From assembly GCA_900491605.1 (NCBI GenBank), contig UESW01004013.1, forward strand, positions 1,168,092-1,232,091: 64,000 nt of DNA. The letters are read 5' to 3'. A program made the position numbers and the translations under genes. The DNA is from Calamus simplicifolius. Its lineage: Eukaryota > Streptophyta > Magnoliopsida > Arecales > Arecaceae. Numbering within the stretch: position 1 is the stretch's first letter; each line of letters opens with the position of its first letter. Below the pieces are notes generated by a model. The model saw nothing but the letters and a program-made list of their open reading frames with translations. It ran no database searches and had not been told where the DNA came from. Of the stretch, positions 33,801 to 45,800 are shown piece by piece.

Positions 33801-36800
33801 TCCAAGACAAAACGACTCAATTTCATTAGTTTTGGATATTTACAAATTTCCTTGGTTTTCGCTCTTTTCTTTATCTTTTTCCTCCTATCTCAGCATCTTG
33901 TCCTGCTAAGAAATGGTGATAAAATCTGGGAAATGCAACAGGTTCAATTGAAAATTCAGCAATGCCCATAATGCTCATTTGTTGTGCAGTTTTGAACCTC
34001 TAGGATGCCAAGCCAGTTGTTTCTTGTATATGGTATTTGTTTCTGGTATTATTTTGTTGTTCATATCTTATGCTAGAACTTTAACTGGTTCTACCTCCAC
34101 AGCTTGGGTGGATGGCAAGGGTGCTAACTTGAGGTTGTGAACTAATGGCCATAATGTTGTTGTTAACATATATCTGAATATGTTCATTGGTGATTATTCA
34201 TAATTTAGCAATTATCTTTTATCAGTAACAATGAAGCTGGTGTAAATTAGTAGCTTCTTTTGATGTAAAGATTTTTCCTTTTTGCACTTTCACTTGTTAA
34301 ATGCTGTACTGTACTTTATTAACCTGCCATCATCTTCAGAGAACTTGTTCATTGGAGATTATTCCCAGTTTAGCAGTCATTAGTGACAATGAAGCCAGCA
34401 TAAATTTGTAGCTTTTTTTTTTCCAATGTAAAGTTTTTTTTTTTCTTTATTGTGCCTTTGCTTGTTCAAAACTCCACCAAGTCTGGTCCCAAGCTCGGGT
34501 AAAGGAGGAGGGTTGCATTAGGTAGCTGACAGCCAGCGTAAAACTCCGTCAGATCCCCTAAAACATGAATCAACTAAATTAAATGTCGACTTAGTCTTGA
34601 ATAGAGCAGAGTGGAGGAAGCAAATTCATGTAGCCGACCCCATGTAGTTGGAAAAAAAGGCTTAGATGGGTTGAGTTAAGTTGAGTTGCCTTTGCTTGTT
34701 CAACATCATGTTAAGTTGCATATATTTCTAATTGATAGAACTTAAGATGGTATTATTGTACTACATTTATGTGCCATCATCTCCAAAGAACTTGCTTATC
34801 GCAGACTATTCCCAAATTACAATAAATTAGTAACAATGGAGCTAGTGTCAATTATTTTTCTTTTTTGGTATTTAAAGCCTTTTTCTTATTTCACCTTCAC
34901 TTGTTTAATGCTGTGTTGAGTTGCATAGATTTCTAATTGATAGAACTTCAATGGTATTATTGTTTTACAATGACAAGCCATCATCACCAGTGAAGTTAAA
35001 GCACTGTCTGCCACATGCTATTATATCCTTTTTTTTTTTTTTTCAACTTGGTTAGTACATTTGATCAGCAATTCTTGTTAACTGTCCGTTATTAGCATGT
35101 GTAATAATTTTGGTGAGAAATCAAATGAGCTCCTTACTAATATATGGGCCATATTATTGTCATCTTTCATGCACAACATTCTCATGTTAAATATGTTGTG
35201 GGGCATGCTCTTTTATGATGACTAGTGTTGCTGCTAGATCACTCCTGGGATGCGTCGGGTGAGAGATGAGCTTCTTGTGCCTTCAGAGGAATGGTTGGAT
35301 CGCCTCCTTCAGCCGAAAGCCTATAAGAAAAGTCCTGGGCCGGTGGTTTCGGCGGGGACCCTCCGACGCTTAAGTCAGCAATCTGGAGAACATGGATTTT
35401 TTATGAGAGAGTAGAGATCAGTCCCCTCGCATTGTAAGCTAGGGTCCCTTTTTATACCTGTCCGGGGTCTTTTTTTACCCCTTGCGGTTAGAACCGTCGA
35501 ATCCTCTCTTTTGTTAGGATAAGCTTTGTGAACGGTAGGCGGGTGTGCCGTTGCTGAGTGGGCGTCGTAAATATCGGCGGCTGTATGGTGTGTTGGTAAC
35601 TGCTCGTGATTTTGACCATGCAGGCGGGCAAGTCATGCTGTAGTTCGTGTTTTAAGTCATTGCACCCGATGTTCGGAGTTGATTCTACGAGAGTAGAGAG
35701 CGTGCCAAGATCGAGGCCGAGGCGGGGCTTGAGGCCGAGGCCTAGGCGAGACCCGAGGCCGAGGCGGGGCTCGAAGCCAAGGTCGAAGCGGGGCTCAAAG
35801 CTTGTGAGATCGAGGCCGAAGCCGAGGCCGAGGCTAGGGCGAGGTCCGAGGCAGAACCGAGGCCGAGCCGAATCCGGGGCCGAGGCCGAAGCCGAATCCG
35901 AGGCCGAGGTGAGACCGGAGCCGAGGCCGAGCCGAATCCAAGGCCGAAGCGAGGTCGGAGCCGAGGCCAAGTCGAATCCGAGCTCGAAGCTAGCCGAAAT
36001 TATTTTGTTCAAAAAATCGTGCGGGCCGTTACTGTACCGTCTGATTGTGATTAGCCACATCAGATGTCTCTCCGCCCGAAATGGGTGAGCGTGCACCTAC
36101 CATTGAAAGGGGGCATTCTATCACCCGGTGGCTAATCTTCAGGCGCCATGCGTCAAGGGCCGTCCTCCCCTTAATGATGCATCGGACGCTGCAACGCCAT
36201 CATTTTGTCCGCCTCGGTCGTTGAGATCGAGGAGGATTTTCCTTGAGCGCTGGGCAGGCGTATCATTGCGGTGAGGTCACCGTCGTCCCATCATTGGCGG
36301 TGCCCTTCATGCTCTGCGCTCCGGGTGGTTGTCGTAGCCGTCCCCAATGGCAAGCGGGCACGTAGCCGGAGCAAGCTTGGCGGGATAATTTGAAAAGACA
36401 AGTCTATAAAAGGGGAGCGTTCTTGGCCCAAACCATCTTCGTTGTTTTCGTCTTCTTCCCCATCCCGATTTTGCTCAAGCCTGTTCATCTTCCATCTCCC
36501 GAGCTCTTTGCCTTTGCTTCTTCGTCTTCAAATCCTTCATGTTAGTTCTACTCCCATGGCCTCTTCGTCCCTTTCATGCTTGATTTCTGATTCCGGGGGT
36601 TATTCCCCCGACCTTCCTCAACCCTTGTCTTCTCCTGTGCCTAGCTGGTCCACCTCCGCGGGGGGCGAGCCTAAGGAGCAGCGGCGAGCCGCCGAGCGAT
36701 CTTCTGCCGAAGGCATGGCGCTGTCGCTTCAAGCGATAAGACAGGCCGCCACAAAAAAAAGAAAGGCCAAAGTGGATGAGGCCCCTGCCAAGAAGACGGC

Positions 36801-39800
36801 CACCGTCAAGGCCGCCAAGAGAACCAAGGCTGGAGAGGCCTTCGGAAGAAAGGGCCAAGGAAAAGAAACGGCCTCGTTCACCTTCACCAGCGCCGCCCCC
36901 CTCTCCCATCGACTTGTCCAGCACTCCTCCGGAGTCGAGGACCAAGGTGACGTCACCACCGCCTATTGCTCCCGAGGTGGAGCCGACTGACTTGGTCACG
37001 GGATCAATCTCGGAGGCCGCCCCATCCACCGAAGGGGCGGGGGCCGACGAACCTCCACAGGCCGAGGCGCCAGAGGTACAGCCGGCAGCTGAACCCGAGC
37101 CAGCTGCCATCGGATCCACGGAGGAAGACGAAGTCAATGCTTCTTTTCAGTCGATTTTGTCGCGCCATAGCCGCTGGGCCGAGCGGACGATGGCTCAAGC
37201 CTCTATGCTTGAGCTCGAGAGGTTTCTCCAGAATCAGAGGACCTCTACCTTTTTCCGTGAGGCATCTGTGGCACACCTCTGGGTAAGTACCTTTCCACTA
37301 CCAGCCCTTTGGAACTTTGCTTCATCTGACCTGGGTATGTTTTGGGCAGGCGCTAAATTCTTTGACTGCCATGAAGGGCCTCTTGTCCCAGGCCGAGGCC
37401 ACCCTAGATCAATCACGGACCAGAGCAGAAAGGGCTGAGGCGGCTCTGGAGGAGGCCCTGGCGGAGGCTGCCCGAGCGCAAAGGGCTGAAGCCGAAGCTA
37501 CTCAAGTTAGAAACTTGGCTCGGGCTGAAAAGGCAGAAGAGGCGCTTGAGGTGGCTCAGCATCGGGCCGACCATGAGCTTGACAATGCTCAGGTGGCAGA
37601 AGAAAAGCAAAGGGTGGCGAAGGAGAAACTAAAGACGGCGAAGTCGAAGATATATTTGTTGAAGAACCGACTGCACTCCGCCACCATTGAAATAAGAGTG
37701 GCCGAGGAAAAAGCCGAGAACGCGGAGGAAATTGCTTGCCAATCCGATGCCGAGATTGCCAATCTGAAGGCGGCAGTGACCGAGGCTGAGAAGAAGGCCG
37801 TCGAGGCCATGGAAAGCTTTAGGAAGTCTGAGGCCTTTGACAAGGAGCTAGCCGAGACTACTGCATTCGCATATGACGGTGGCTTCCAAGATTGTAAACA
37901 GAAGGTACGAAGACTTTACGGCCTTGAAGGAATTGAAAAGCTGGAGCCAGATGAATTTCCTGAGGACGATGGCTCAGCTCCTGCTGAACCTTAAATTTTT
38001 CTTTTTACTCATTGTATATGGTCTGACTTGAGTCAGCAATTTTGCAAACTCATTTGCTATTAATGAGAAGAAACTTTTTGATCCATAGTGCTTATTTGAC
38101 TTGCATCGTAGTCAAGTTTTCTAGCGAATAGGTTGATGCGAACCGATTCTGGATATTAGCCGAGGCTGAAGCCGCAAACATGTATAGCTAATGTCTTAGG
38201 TTTACCGAGTACCAATGACTTTACAGGAGAAGACCCGACCATACATCGCAGGACGATGCAAGAGCCGATGGTGCTAAGGGAGTAAAAACTCCGACACGAC
38301 ATTGGTTTAGGGACAGACACCGGGCTAGAAAGCATATGTATTTCAGCTAGAGAGCTTATATGGGGTCGGATTTGGTTATCGATGCAGAGTCGAACTTGTG
38401 CCGACGCGGAGTCGAACGAGTGCCGACGCGGAGTCGAACCTGTGTGTCGATGCGAGGGCGAACGAATGTGCCGTCGCGGAGTCGGACGAGTGTGCCAACG
38501 CGAGGTCGGGCTTCAGCTGGCGACGCGAGTCGGGCTTCAGCTGCCGATGCGGAGTCGGGCTTTAGGCAAAATGAGATTGCTCAGGCATTTCCGTCAGTAA
38601 GAAAATAAATAATATTCTAGCAGGCATGCTTAATTTAAAGACATTAGCAAACTACTGATAGTATCGACGTAGGTTGTCGCGTTCCAAGTGCGAGGGAGAG
38701 GCTTCCCGTCTAGCCCTTTAATTCAGTATGCTCCGGATGAAGTACATCGGTGACTCGGTAGGGCCCTTCCCAGTTGGGAGACAGTTTTCTCCTTTCCATA
38801 GGTTTGGAGACTTCGGCTCGTCTGAGGACCAGGTCGCCAGGGAGGAACGTCCTGGGACAAACTCGAGCATTGTAATATTTTGTGACTCTCTGTCGGTAGG
38901 CGGCCATCCTGAGTCGTGCTTGATCATGGAGTTCATCGACGAGGTCAAGGCTGGCTCTTAATTGATTGGGATTGTTCTCCTCATTATACGATTGCGTCCG
39001 GGGGCTAGGGATGCCAATCTCCATTGGAATGACTGCTTCAGATCCAAACACGAGGCTGAAAGGAGTTTCTTCAGTGGGGGTTTGGGGCATCGTGTGGTAT
39101 GCCCACAGCACGTTCGGAGTTCTTCTACCCATCTTCCTTTGAAGTCATCCAGACGTGTCCTAAGCCCTTGAAGGATTGTCTGGTTTGTTACTTCTGCCGC
39201 TCCGTTTGTCTGGGGATGACCGACAGAGGTGAACCTTTGATATATTCGCAGCTCGGCACAGAACTCTTTGAAAGGAGCATTGTCGAACTGGCGCCCGTTG
39301 TCGGTAACAAGTGTGTGAGGTAGTCCGAACCGGCAAATAACAGACTTTCAAAAGAAGTTCCTCACCTTAGCTTCGATAATCTTGGCCAGCGCTTCGGCCT
39401 CTACCCATTTGGTGAAGTGGTCGATGGTGATGAGCAGGAACTTTCACTGACCAGAAGTCGGAGGGAATGGTCCATGAATATCCATTCCCCATTGGGCGAA
39501 TGGTCATGGAGCCGACAGGCGGCTCAGTTGGGAGGTTGGCAGCCGGATGTTAGCATGCTGCTGACAGCTATCGCATTTTCGAACCAGCTCGGCTGCGTCC
39601 TCCCGTGTGGTGGGCCAGTAGTAGCCTTGGCGCAAGGCCTTGTGTGACAGCGCTCTGTCCCCCAAGTGGTTTCGCAGATACCTTCGTGGATCTCGCGAAG
39701 GATGTAGTCGGCGTTTGCGGGACCAACACACTGAGGAGAGGATGAGAAAGATCTTCGATACAGTTGTCTGTCGAACATCAGGAACTTATGCACTCGCCAC

Positions 39801-42800
39801 TTGAATAGCTTGGCTTCGGCGGGGTCGGCCGGGAGGGCGCTAGCGGTGAAGTATTGGATGTAAATCCATCCATGAGGGCTCTTGTCGAACTGGCATGGAT
39901 TCTTCAACTGTGTTGATGCTTGGGGCTTCTACATGCTCTACGTAGGTTCTTCCCAAAGCCTCGTCGGTCGAGGGGGCTAATCGGGATAGAGCATCAGCTC
40001 TGGCGTTCTCCCTCCAAGGAATGTAGCTGACGCTAAGTGGGCAAAGGGAGAAGTTAGCGACTGCACCATGCTTAAGTAACGGGACATAGTAGGATCCCGC
40101 GCTTTATACTCCCCTTTGATTTGGTCGGAGACCAGCTGGGAATCGATGAAGACCCTAAGGCATTTCACCTCGAGCCCCCGAGCCAATCTTACCCCTAACA
40201 ATAGGGCTTCATATTCAGTTTGGTTGTTGGTGGCCGGGAAAAGAAAACGGAGGGCATACTTAGCCACCACTCCATCTGGGCTAGCCAGAATGAGGCCCGC
40301 CCCGCTTCCTTGAGAGTTTGATGTTCCGTCCACGTGGAGGATCCAGTCGTTCCCTCCCTCCCCGATTTCGACGCCCGAGGAGTCTGCATGGGATTCTTCG
40401 ATTGCTCTTCTGCCCAGGTGCACTCGACCAGGAAATCCGCTAAGACTTGAGACTTCATAGCTGACCGGGGTCGGAACGATAGGTCGAACTCTCCCAGTTT
40501 GAGCGCCCACTTTGCCAGTCGGCCAGAAGTATCAGGACGAGAAAGGATCGCCTTGAGCGGTTGATCGGTGCCACCACGATCGGGTGAGCTTGAAAGTAGG
40601 GCCTGAGGCGCTGGGCGAAGACGATCAATGCGAAAATGATCTTCTCGACTCTCGAGTATCTGGTCTCCGCATCATGGAGCACTTTGCTGGTGTAGTACAT
40701 CGGCTTTTGTGTTCTATCGGCGGCCATGCGAACAAGCACGGAGCTAACAGCTTCAGGAGAGGCTGCTAGGTAGAGGAGCTCTTCCTCCCCCCTTGGTTTA
40801 GACAATAGTGGCGGGGTGGACAAAAACTCTTTTAATCTCTCGAAAGCCTCCTGGCACTTGTCCCTTCGAAGCCATTGACTTTGCGTAGTGCCTTAAAGAA
40901 TGGCATGCATCTTTATGCAGACTTCGACAAAAAACGGCTCAAGGCCGTCACCCTTGCAGTCAGACGCTGCACTTCCTTCTTATTGGCCGAAGACCTCATG
41001 TCTAGGATGGCTCAGATCTTATCAGGGTTCGCCTCAATCCCACGCCGTGTCACCATGAAACCCAAGAACTTGCCCGCTGTTACCCCAAAGGCGCATTTGC
41101 GGGGGTTTAGCCTCATCTGATACCGACAAAGGTTGCCGAAGGTCTCCGTCAGGTCAGCAATGTGGTCGGCTGTGCAGACACTTTTAGTCAGTATGTCGTC
41201 CATATACACCTCCATTTTACGTCCGATCTGGTCTTCAAAGATCTTATTCATTAGCCTCTGGTAAGTGGCTCCCGTGTTCTTTAGTCCGAACGGCATCACC
41301 TTATAACAGTATATCCCCTTCTCGGTCACGAACGAAGTAGCTTCCTCGTCCATGGGGTTCATCTTAATCTGATTATACCTAGAAAAGGCGTCCATGAAGC
41401 TAAGGGTCTCGTGACCCGAGGTAGCGTCCACGAGCTGATCAATCCGAGGCAAGGAGACACTGCCCTTGGGCACGCTTTATTGAGATCGGTGAAGTTCACG
41501 CACATCCTCCAGCTCCCGTTGGCCTTGCGGGCCATCACGACGTTGGCCAACCAGTCGGGGGTAGTGGACTTCCCGAATGTGGCCGGCAGCCTCCAGCTTG
41601 CGGATCTCTTTGTCAATGGCTTTCTGTCGGTCTGGAGCGAAGCTTCTCTTCTTCTGTCGGACTGGCCGGCACCTCGGCTTAATGTTGAGCCGGTGGGTGA
41701 TTACGTACTCAGGGATACCGGGCATATCAGATGATGACCATGCGAAGATGTTGGAGTTGGCACGCAAGAAAACAAGGAGTTGATCGCGCGCCTCCTTCGG
41801 AAGTAGCGCTCCGACTTGGATGGTTCTCGTCGGGTCTTCACCTAAGGGGAAGGTCAGCAGGTGCTCGGTTGGCTCCCCCCTCCTCTCCAAGTCTCGGGGG
41901 TCGGGCGGTTCGGACTTTGTTGCCAACACAATCTCTTATGGACTGGGGGCTAAGTGGTAGCAGAGCAGTAAGGGGCTTCGTTCCTCCCTCATCTCTCCGA
42001 CTCCTTTGTGGGTGGGGAACTTTACAAGTAATCTTTTGGTAGAGATAACAGCATCCAGCAAGTTCAAACCGGGTCTCCCTAAGATAGCATTGTAAGCCAG
42101 TAGGATATGTACCACCAGGAAATTCATAAGAACCGTGCTCTGACACGGCGGAGTCTCGGTCGTAACAGGAAGGGTGACTTTCCCTTCAACCCTGACGGAG
42201 TCTCCAGTGAAACCCATTAAGGGAGTGGTGACGGGTTGAAGAGAGCTAGGCAAATCCATTCTAACAAAGGCATCGTAGCTCAACACATCTACTGAACTTC
42301 CACTATCAGCCAAAATTCTTTTTACAGGGTGTTTTGCGACCGTCATAGATACGACGACGCTATCATCATGCTCATTTACTACCTCGTCTAAATCCCTTCC
42401 ATAAAAGAGAATTACAGAATCTTCTCCCTTCTCTCGCTGTCTTTTAGAATTACTACGTGCCCCCCATGAGATCATGGCTATCGTCTTTTCGTTGGGGCAT
42501 TATTCACCCTAGCTTGAGGTGCAGGGGGTACCGACGGGTCCGGGGCTGCAGGATTTCCTTTCGGACGAACTTGGCCAGATGGCCTTGCTGAACAAGCTCT
42601 TCGATTGCCTTCTTCAACAGGCGACAGTCTTCAGTGTCGTGCCCATAGTCTCTGTGGTACTGGCAGTAGAGTTCCTTGCTGCGAGAAACCCCCGATCTCA
42701 TGGGGGGTGGACGCCGAAGGTAGGGCTCATCCTTAGTCTCTAGCAAAATATGGGATATCGGAGCGAGGAGAGGAGTGAAATGCTCTTTTGGAGCCAACAC

Positions 42801-45800
42801 TTGGGGCCGGTTATATGCGCGACGGGGCGGCTCGGGTTTTCTAGATTGCGCCCCAGCAGACTCTGAAGATGCTGGTTTCTTGCCGGACCCTTTGTCAACC
42901 TCCCTCCTGAAGGAGTCTGCTTCATCGGCGCGAATGTACTTCTGCGCCTGGCTCAACAGTTCGACATAAGAGTGAGGAGGTTTTTTGTCTAAGGAATAGG
43001 CGAATCTGGAAGGACGGAGTCCCCGCTTCAAAGCCAATGTGGCTACGGAGTCCTCCAGATTGTATACCTTCAACGCAGCTTCCTTGAACCGAGCTACAAA
43101 GTCCTTCAGGGTTTCACCGCACTTCTGCTGGACGGCAAACAGGCTGTCAGCCATCCGAGGGATCTTTCGGCATGCATCAAAGTGGGCCAGGAAAGATTGC
43201 TCGAGTTACCGAAAAGAGTTGATACTGCGTGGTGGTAAATGGGAGTACCACGCACGCGCTGCCTTCCAGAGCGTGGCCGGAAAGGCGACATAGAGTCCGT
43301 CGCTCCCTGGACTTGCATGAAGACCTTATAGCTCTCTAGATGATCCGAGGGTCCGTCGTGCCGTCGTACGGATCCAATTGGGGTAGACGGAATCATGGTG
43401 GGACCGGTTCTTCCATGATACGACGAGAGAGCGGGGGGCGGTCATCGTAGTCCGTCTCTTGGGGGTTGGTGATCCTGCGGCTAAGCTCATCTAACTGTTG
43501 ATGGTACTCTAGCCGTAGTGCGGCTCGACGAGCAGTCTTTCTGTTAGCGCCTTCCTCTGAGGATTCGGAGGATGAAGAGGGGGAAGACTGCCGGTGCAAG
43601 GGATGTATGTACCTCGTTTCTTTCTCACCACGTCGTCTGCGAGAGCGGTCGGAGTGGTGGGAAGGAGACCGTCGCCGCTTAGAGGGCTCCCTGTGACGAG
43701 GCTTTAGGGACGAATGGTGGGAGGCCTCCGGAGGGGTCCTGCCATGAGGCCGACTAGCTCCATGACCCTCCTCATGAGGCGGAGAGGGTTGAGGTGGCAA
43801 AGGCATGGCGTCGAAGCAGTGCTCCAGCGGTCCCCGCACCATCATCGTCAGATCTTGTACTTGATGAGTCAGGGCATCGAGCCGATCGGACTGGCTAGCC
43901 TGTGGTGGTGCAGAAGGCGGAACATAGAGGTTGGCCTCTGATTGCTCAGCCCGCTGGAGACGTTCCGCAGCCTGGCTTGTGGAAGTCTCCTGGGCACGCG
44001 TAACCACCATCTTCTTGCAGAAGTTGTGGGGTCAGAGAGAATGTTCGTTTGCTGCTGCTGCCCCCCTACCTGGCGCGCCAATCTATGCTGCCAAATAACT
44101 CCTGGGATGCGTTGGGTGAGAGATGAGCTTCTTGTGCCTTCAGAGGAATGGTTGGATCACCTCCTTCAGTCGAAAACCTACAAGAAAAGTTCCAAGTCGG
44201 TGGTTCCGGCGGGGATCCTCTGACGCTTAAGTCAGCAATCAGGAGAACAGGGATTTTTTATGAGAGAGTAGAGATCAGTCCCCTCACCTTGTAAGCTAGG
44301 GTCCCTTTTTATACCTGTCCGGGGGTCTTTTTTACCCCTTGCGGTTAGAACCGTCGAATCCCCTCTTTTGTTAGGATAAGCTTTGTGAACGGTAGGCGGG
44401 TGCGCCGTTGCTGAGTGGGCACCGTAAATATCGACGGCTGTATGGTGTGTTGGTAACTGCCCGTGATTCTGGCCATGACAGGCGGGCAAGCCGTGTTGTA
44501 GTTCGTGTTTTAAGTCATTGCATCCGATGTTTGGAGTTGATTCCACGAGAGTAGAGAGCGTACCAAGATCGAGGCCGAGGCGGAGGCCGAGGCCGAAGCG
44601 GGACTCGAGGCCGAGGCCGATGTGGGACTCGAAGCCGAGGTCGAAGCGGGGCTCAAAGCTTGCAAGGCCGAGGCTGAAGCCGAGGCCGACGCTGGGGCGA
44701 GGTCCGAGGCAGAACCGAGGCCGAGCCGAATCCGGGGTTGAACTGTGGCTAGAGTTGTGTCGAGCTGAATCCGAGGCCGAAGCCGAATCCGAGGCGAGAC
44801 CGGATCCGAGGCCGAGCCGAATCCGAGGCCGAAGTGAGGTCGGAGCCGAGGCTGAGTCGAATACGAGCTTGAAGCTAGCCGAAATTATTTTGTTCAAAAA
44901 ATCGTGCGGGCCGTTACTGTACCGTCTGATTGTGATTAGCCATATCAACTAGTAAAGGACAATGTTGCTCTGCTGCTTCTGTAATCCCCTAGATTTCTCA
45001 ACTGCTCATGAGAGTTATCACGAGATCAGGAAGATAGACTCTAGATATTTAAATTTCAAATATATCTAACTAATAGTCCCTTGATTTGGGGACTCTGCAT
45101 TGCCTATAAAAGATTATGTGGAAACCTCCTTCCCATCATACGTGAACGCCTCCTCATCATATTCTCATGCGGACGTTTTTTCCCCAGCGCGCATGCTTCT
45201 GGTAAGTCTCCTGTCCATGCCTGGGAGAGAGAGAAGGTTAGAGAAAGAAAGTTAAAAAAAAAGGAGAGAGGGAGGAACCGGGTTACAGAACCCAGTTCCT
45301 TCCCTGTGTCGACACAGGTTCAGGCCCGGCGGCGTGCCCGCCGCTTCGCCGGGCTTGAGCCCCGGCCGACAACCCCATCGGCACCGGGGGCGGCGTCCGG
45401 TGGGGTGCCAGAGGAGAGAGAGAAAGAGCTGAGACGGGAGAGAGAGGCCATGGCTACCGGCGGTCCGATGCTTGGTTCGGGCTCGGCGGCGTGCTCGTCG
45501 CCTCGCCGGGCCTGAGCTTCGGTCGGAGACCCCCACTGGCGCCGGGTAGGCGTCCGGTGGAGGTCCGACCGGCCACGGTAGTCGGCCGTGCCGCCGGCAC
45601 ATTTCTTGGCCGCGACGAGTCGTGAGGGAGGAGAGAAATTAGGGATAGAGAGAGAGGGGAGGCGTGGCCGGCTCTGGCCCGGCCATCGGTGGCCGGATCG
45701 CCTCGGATTGGGCCGGCAATGTCGCCGGCGTGATTACGAGCCGCCGCGATGAGACAGAGAGGACGGGATTTGGATTGAAATTGGAGAGAGAAGGGAAAGG

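Larger units (their letters stand above)
35226..44947 (-). mobile_element. El2: complete Tat-lineage Ty3/gypsy element in CPN20 intron 3
   Basis: Two long LTRs (35226-36062, 44084-44947) flank minus-strand gag, protease, RT, RNase H and integrase and a plus-strand aORF. The whole is framed by the 5-bp duplication ACTAG (35221-35225, 44948-44952), so both ends are original. It is 9.7 kb. Its orientation is opposite to CPN20 transcription. The layout is the same as El1 without nested insertions, and the reading frames are longer and less damaged, so it is probably younger than El1. Confidence 0.93.

Noticed and set aside
35606..36088. Long Arg/Pro- and Ala/Glu-rich open frames on both strands of the El2 LTR
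   Set aside because: They are produced by the GAGGCCGAG minisatellite, occur in both strands and both LTRs, and have no family resemblance.
45250..45610. Possible protein gene in the GC-rich El3 LTR island
   Set aside because: Open frames appear on both strands because of high GC, the matching part of the other LTR reads differently, and no ATG context or homology supports it.
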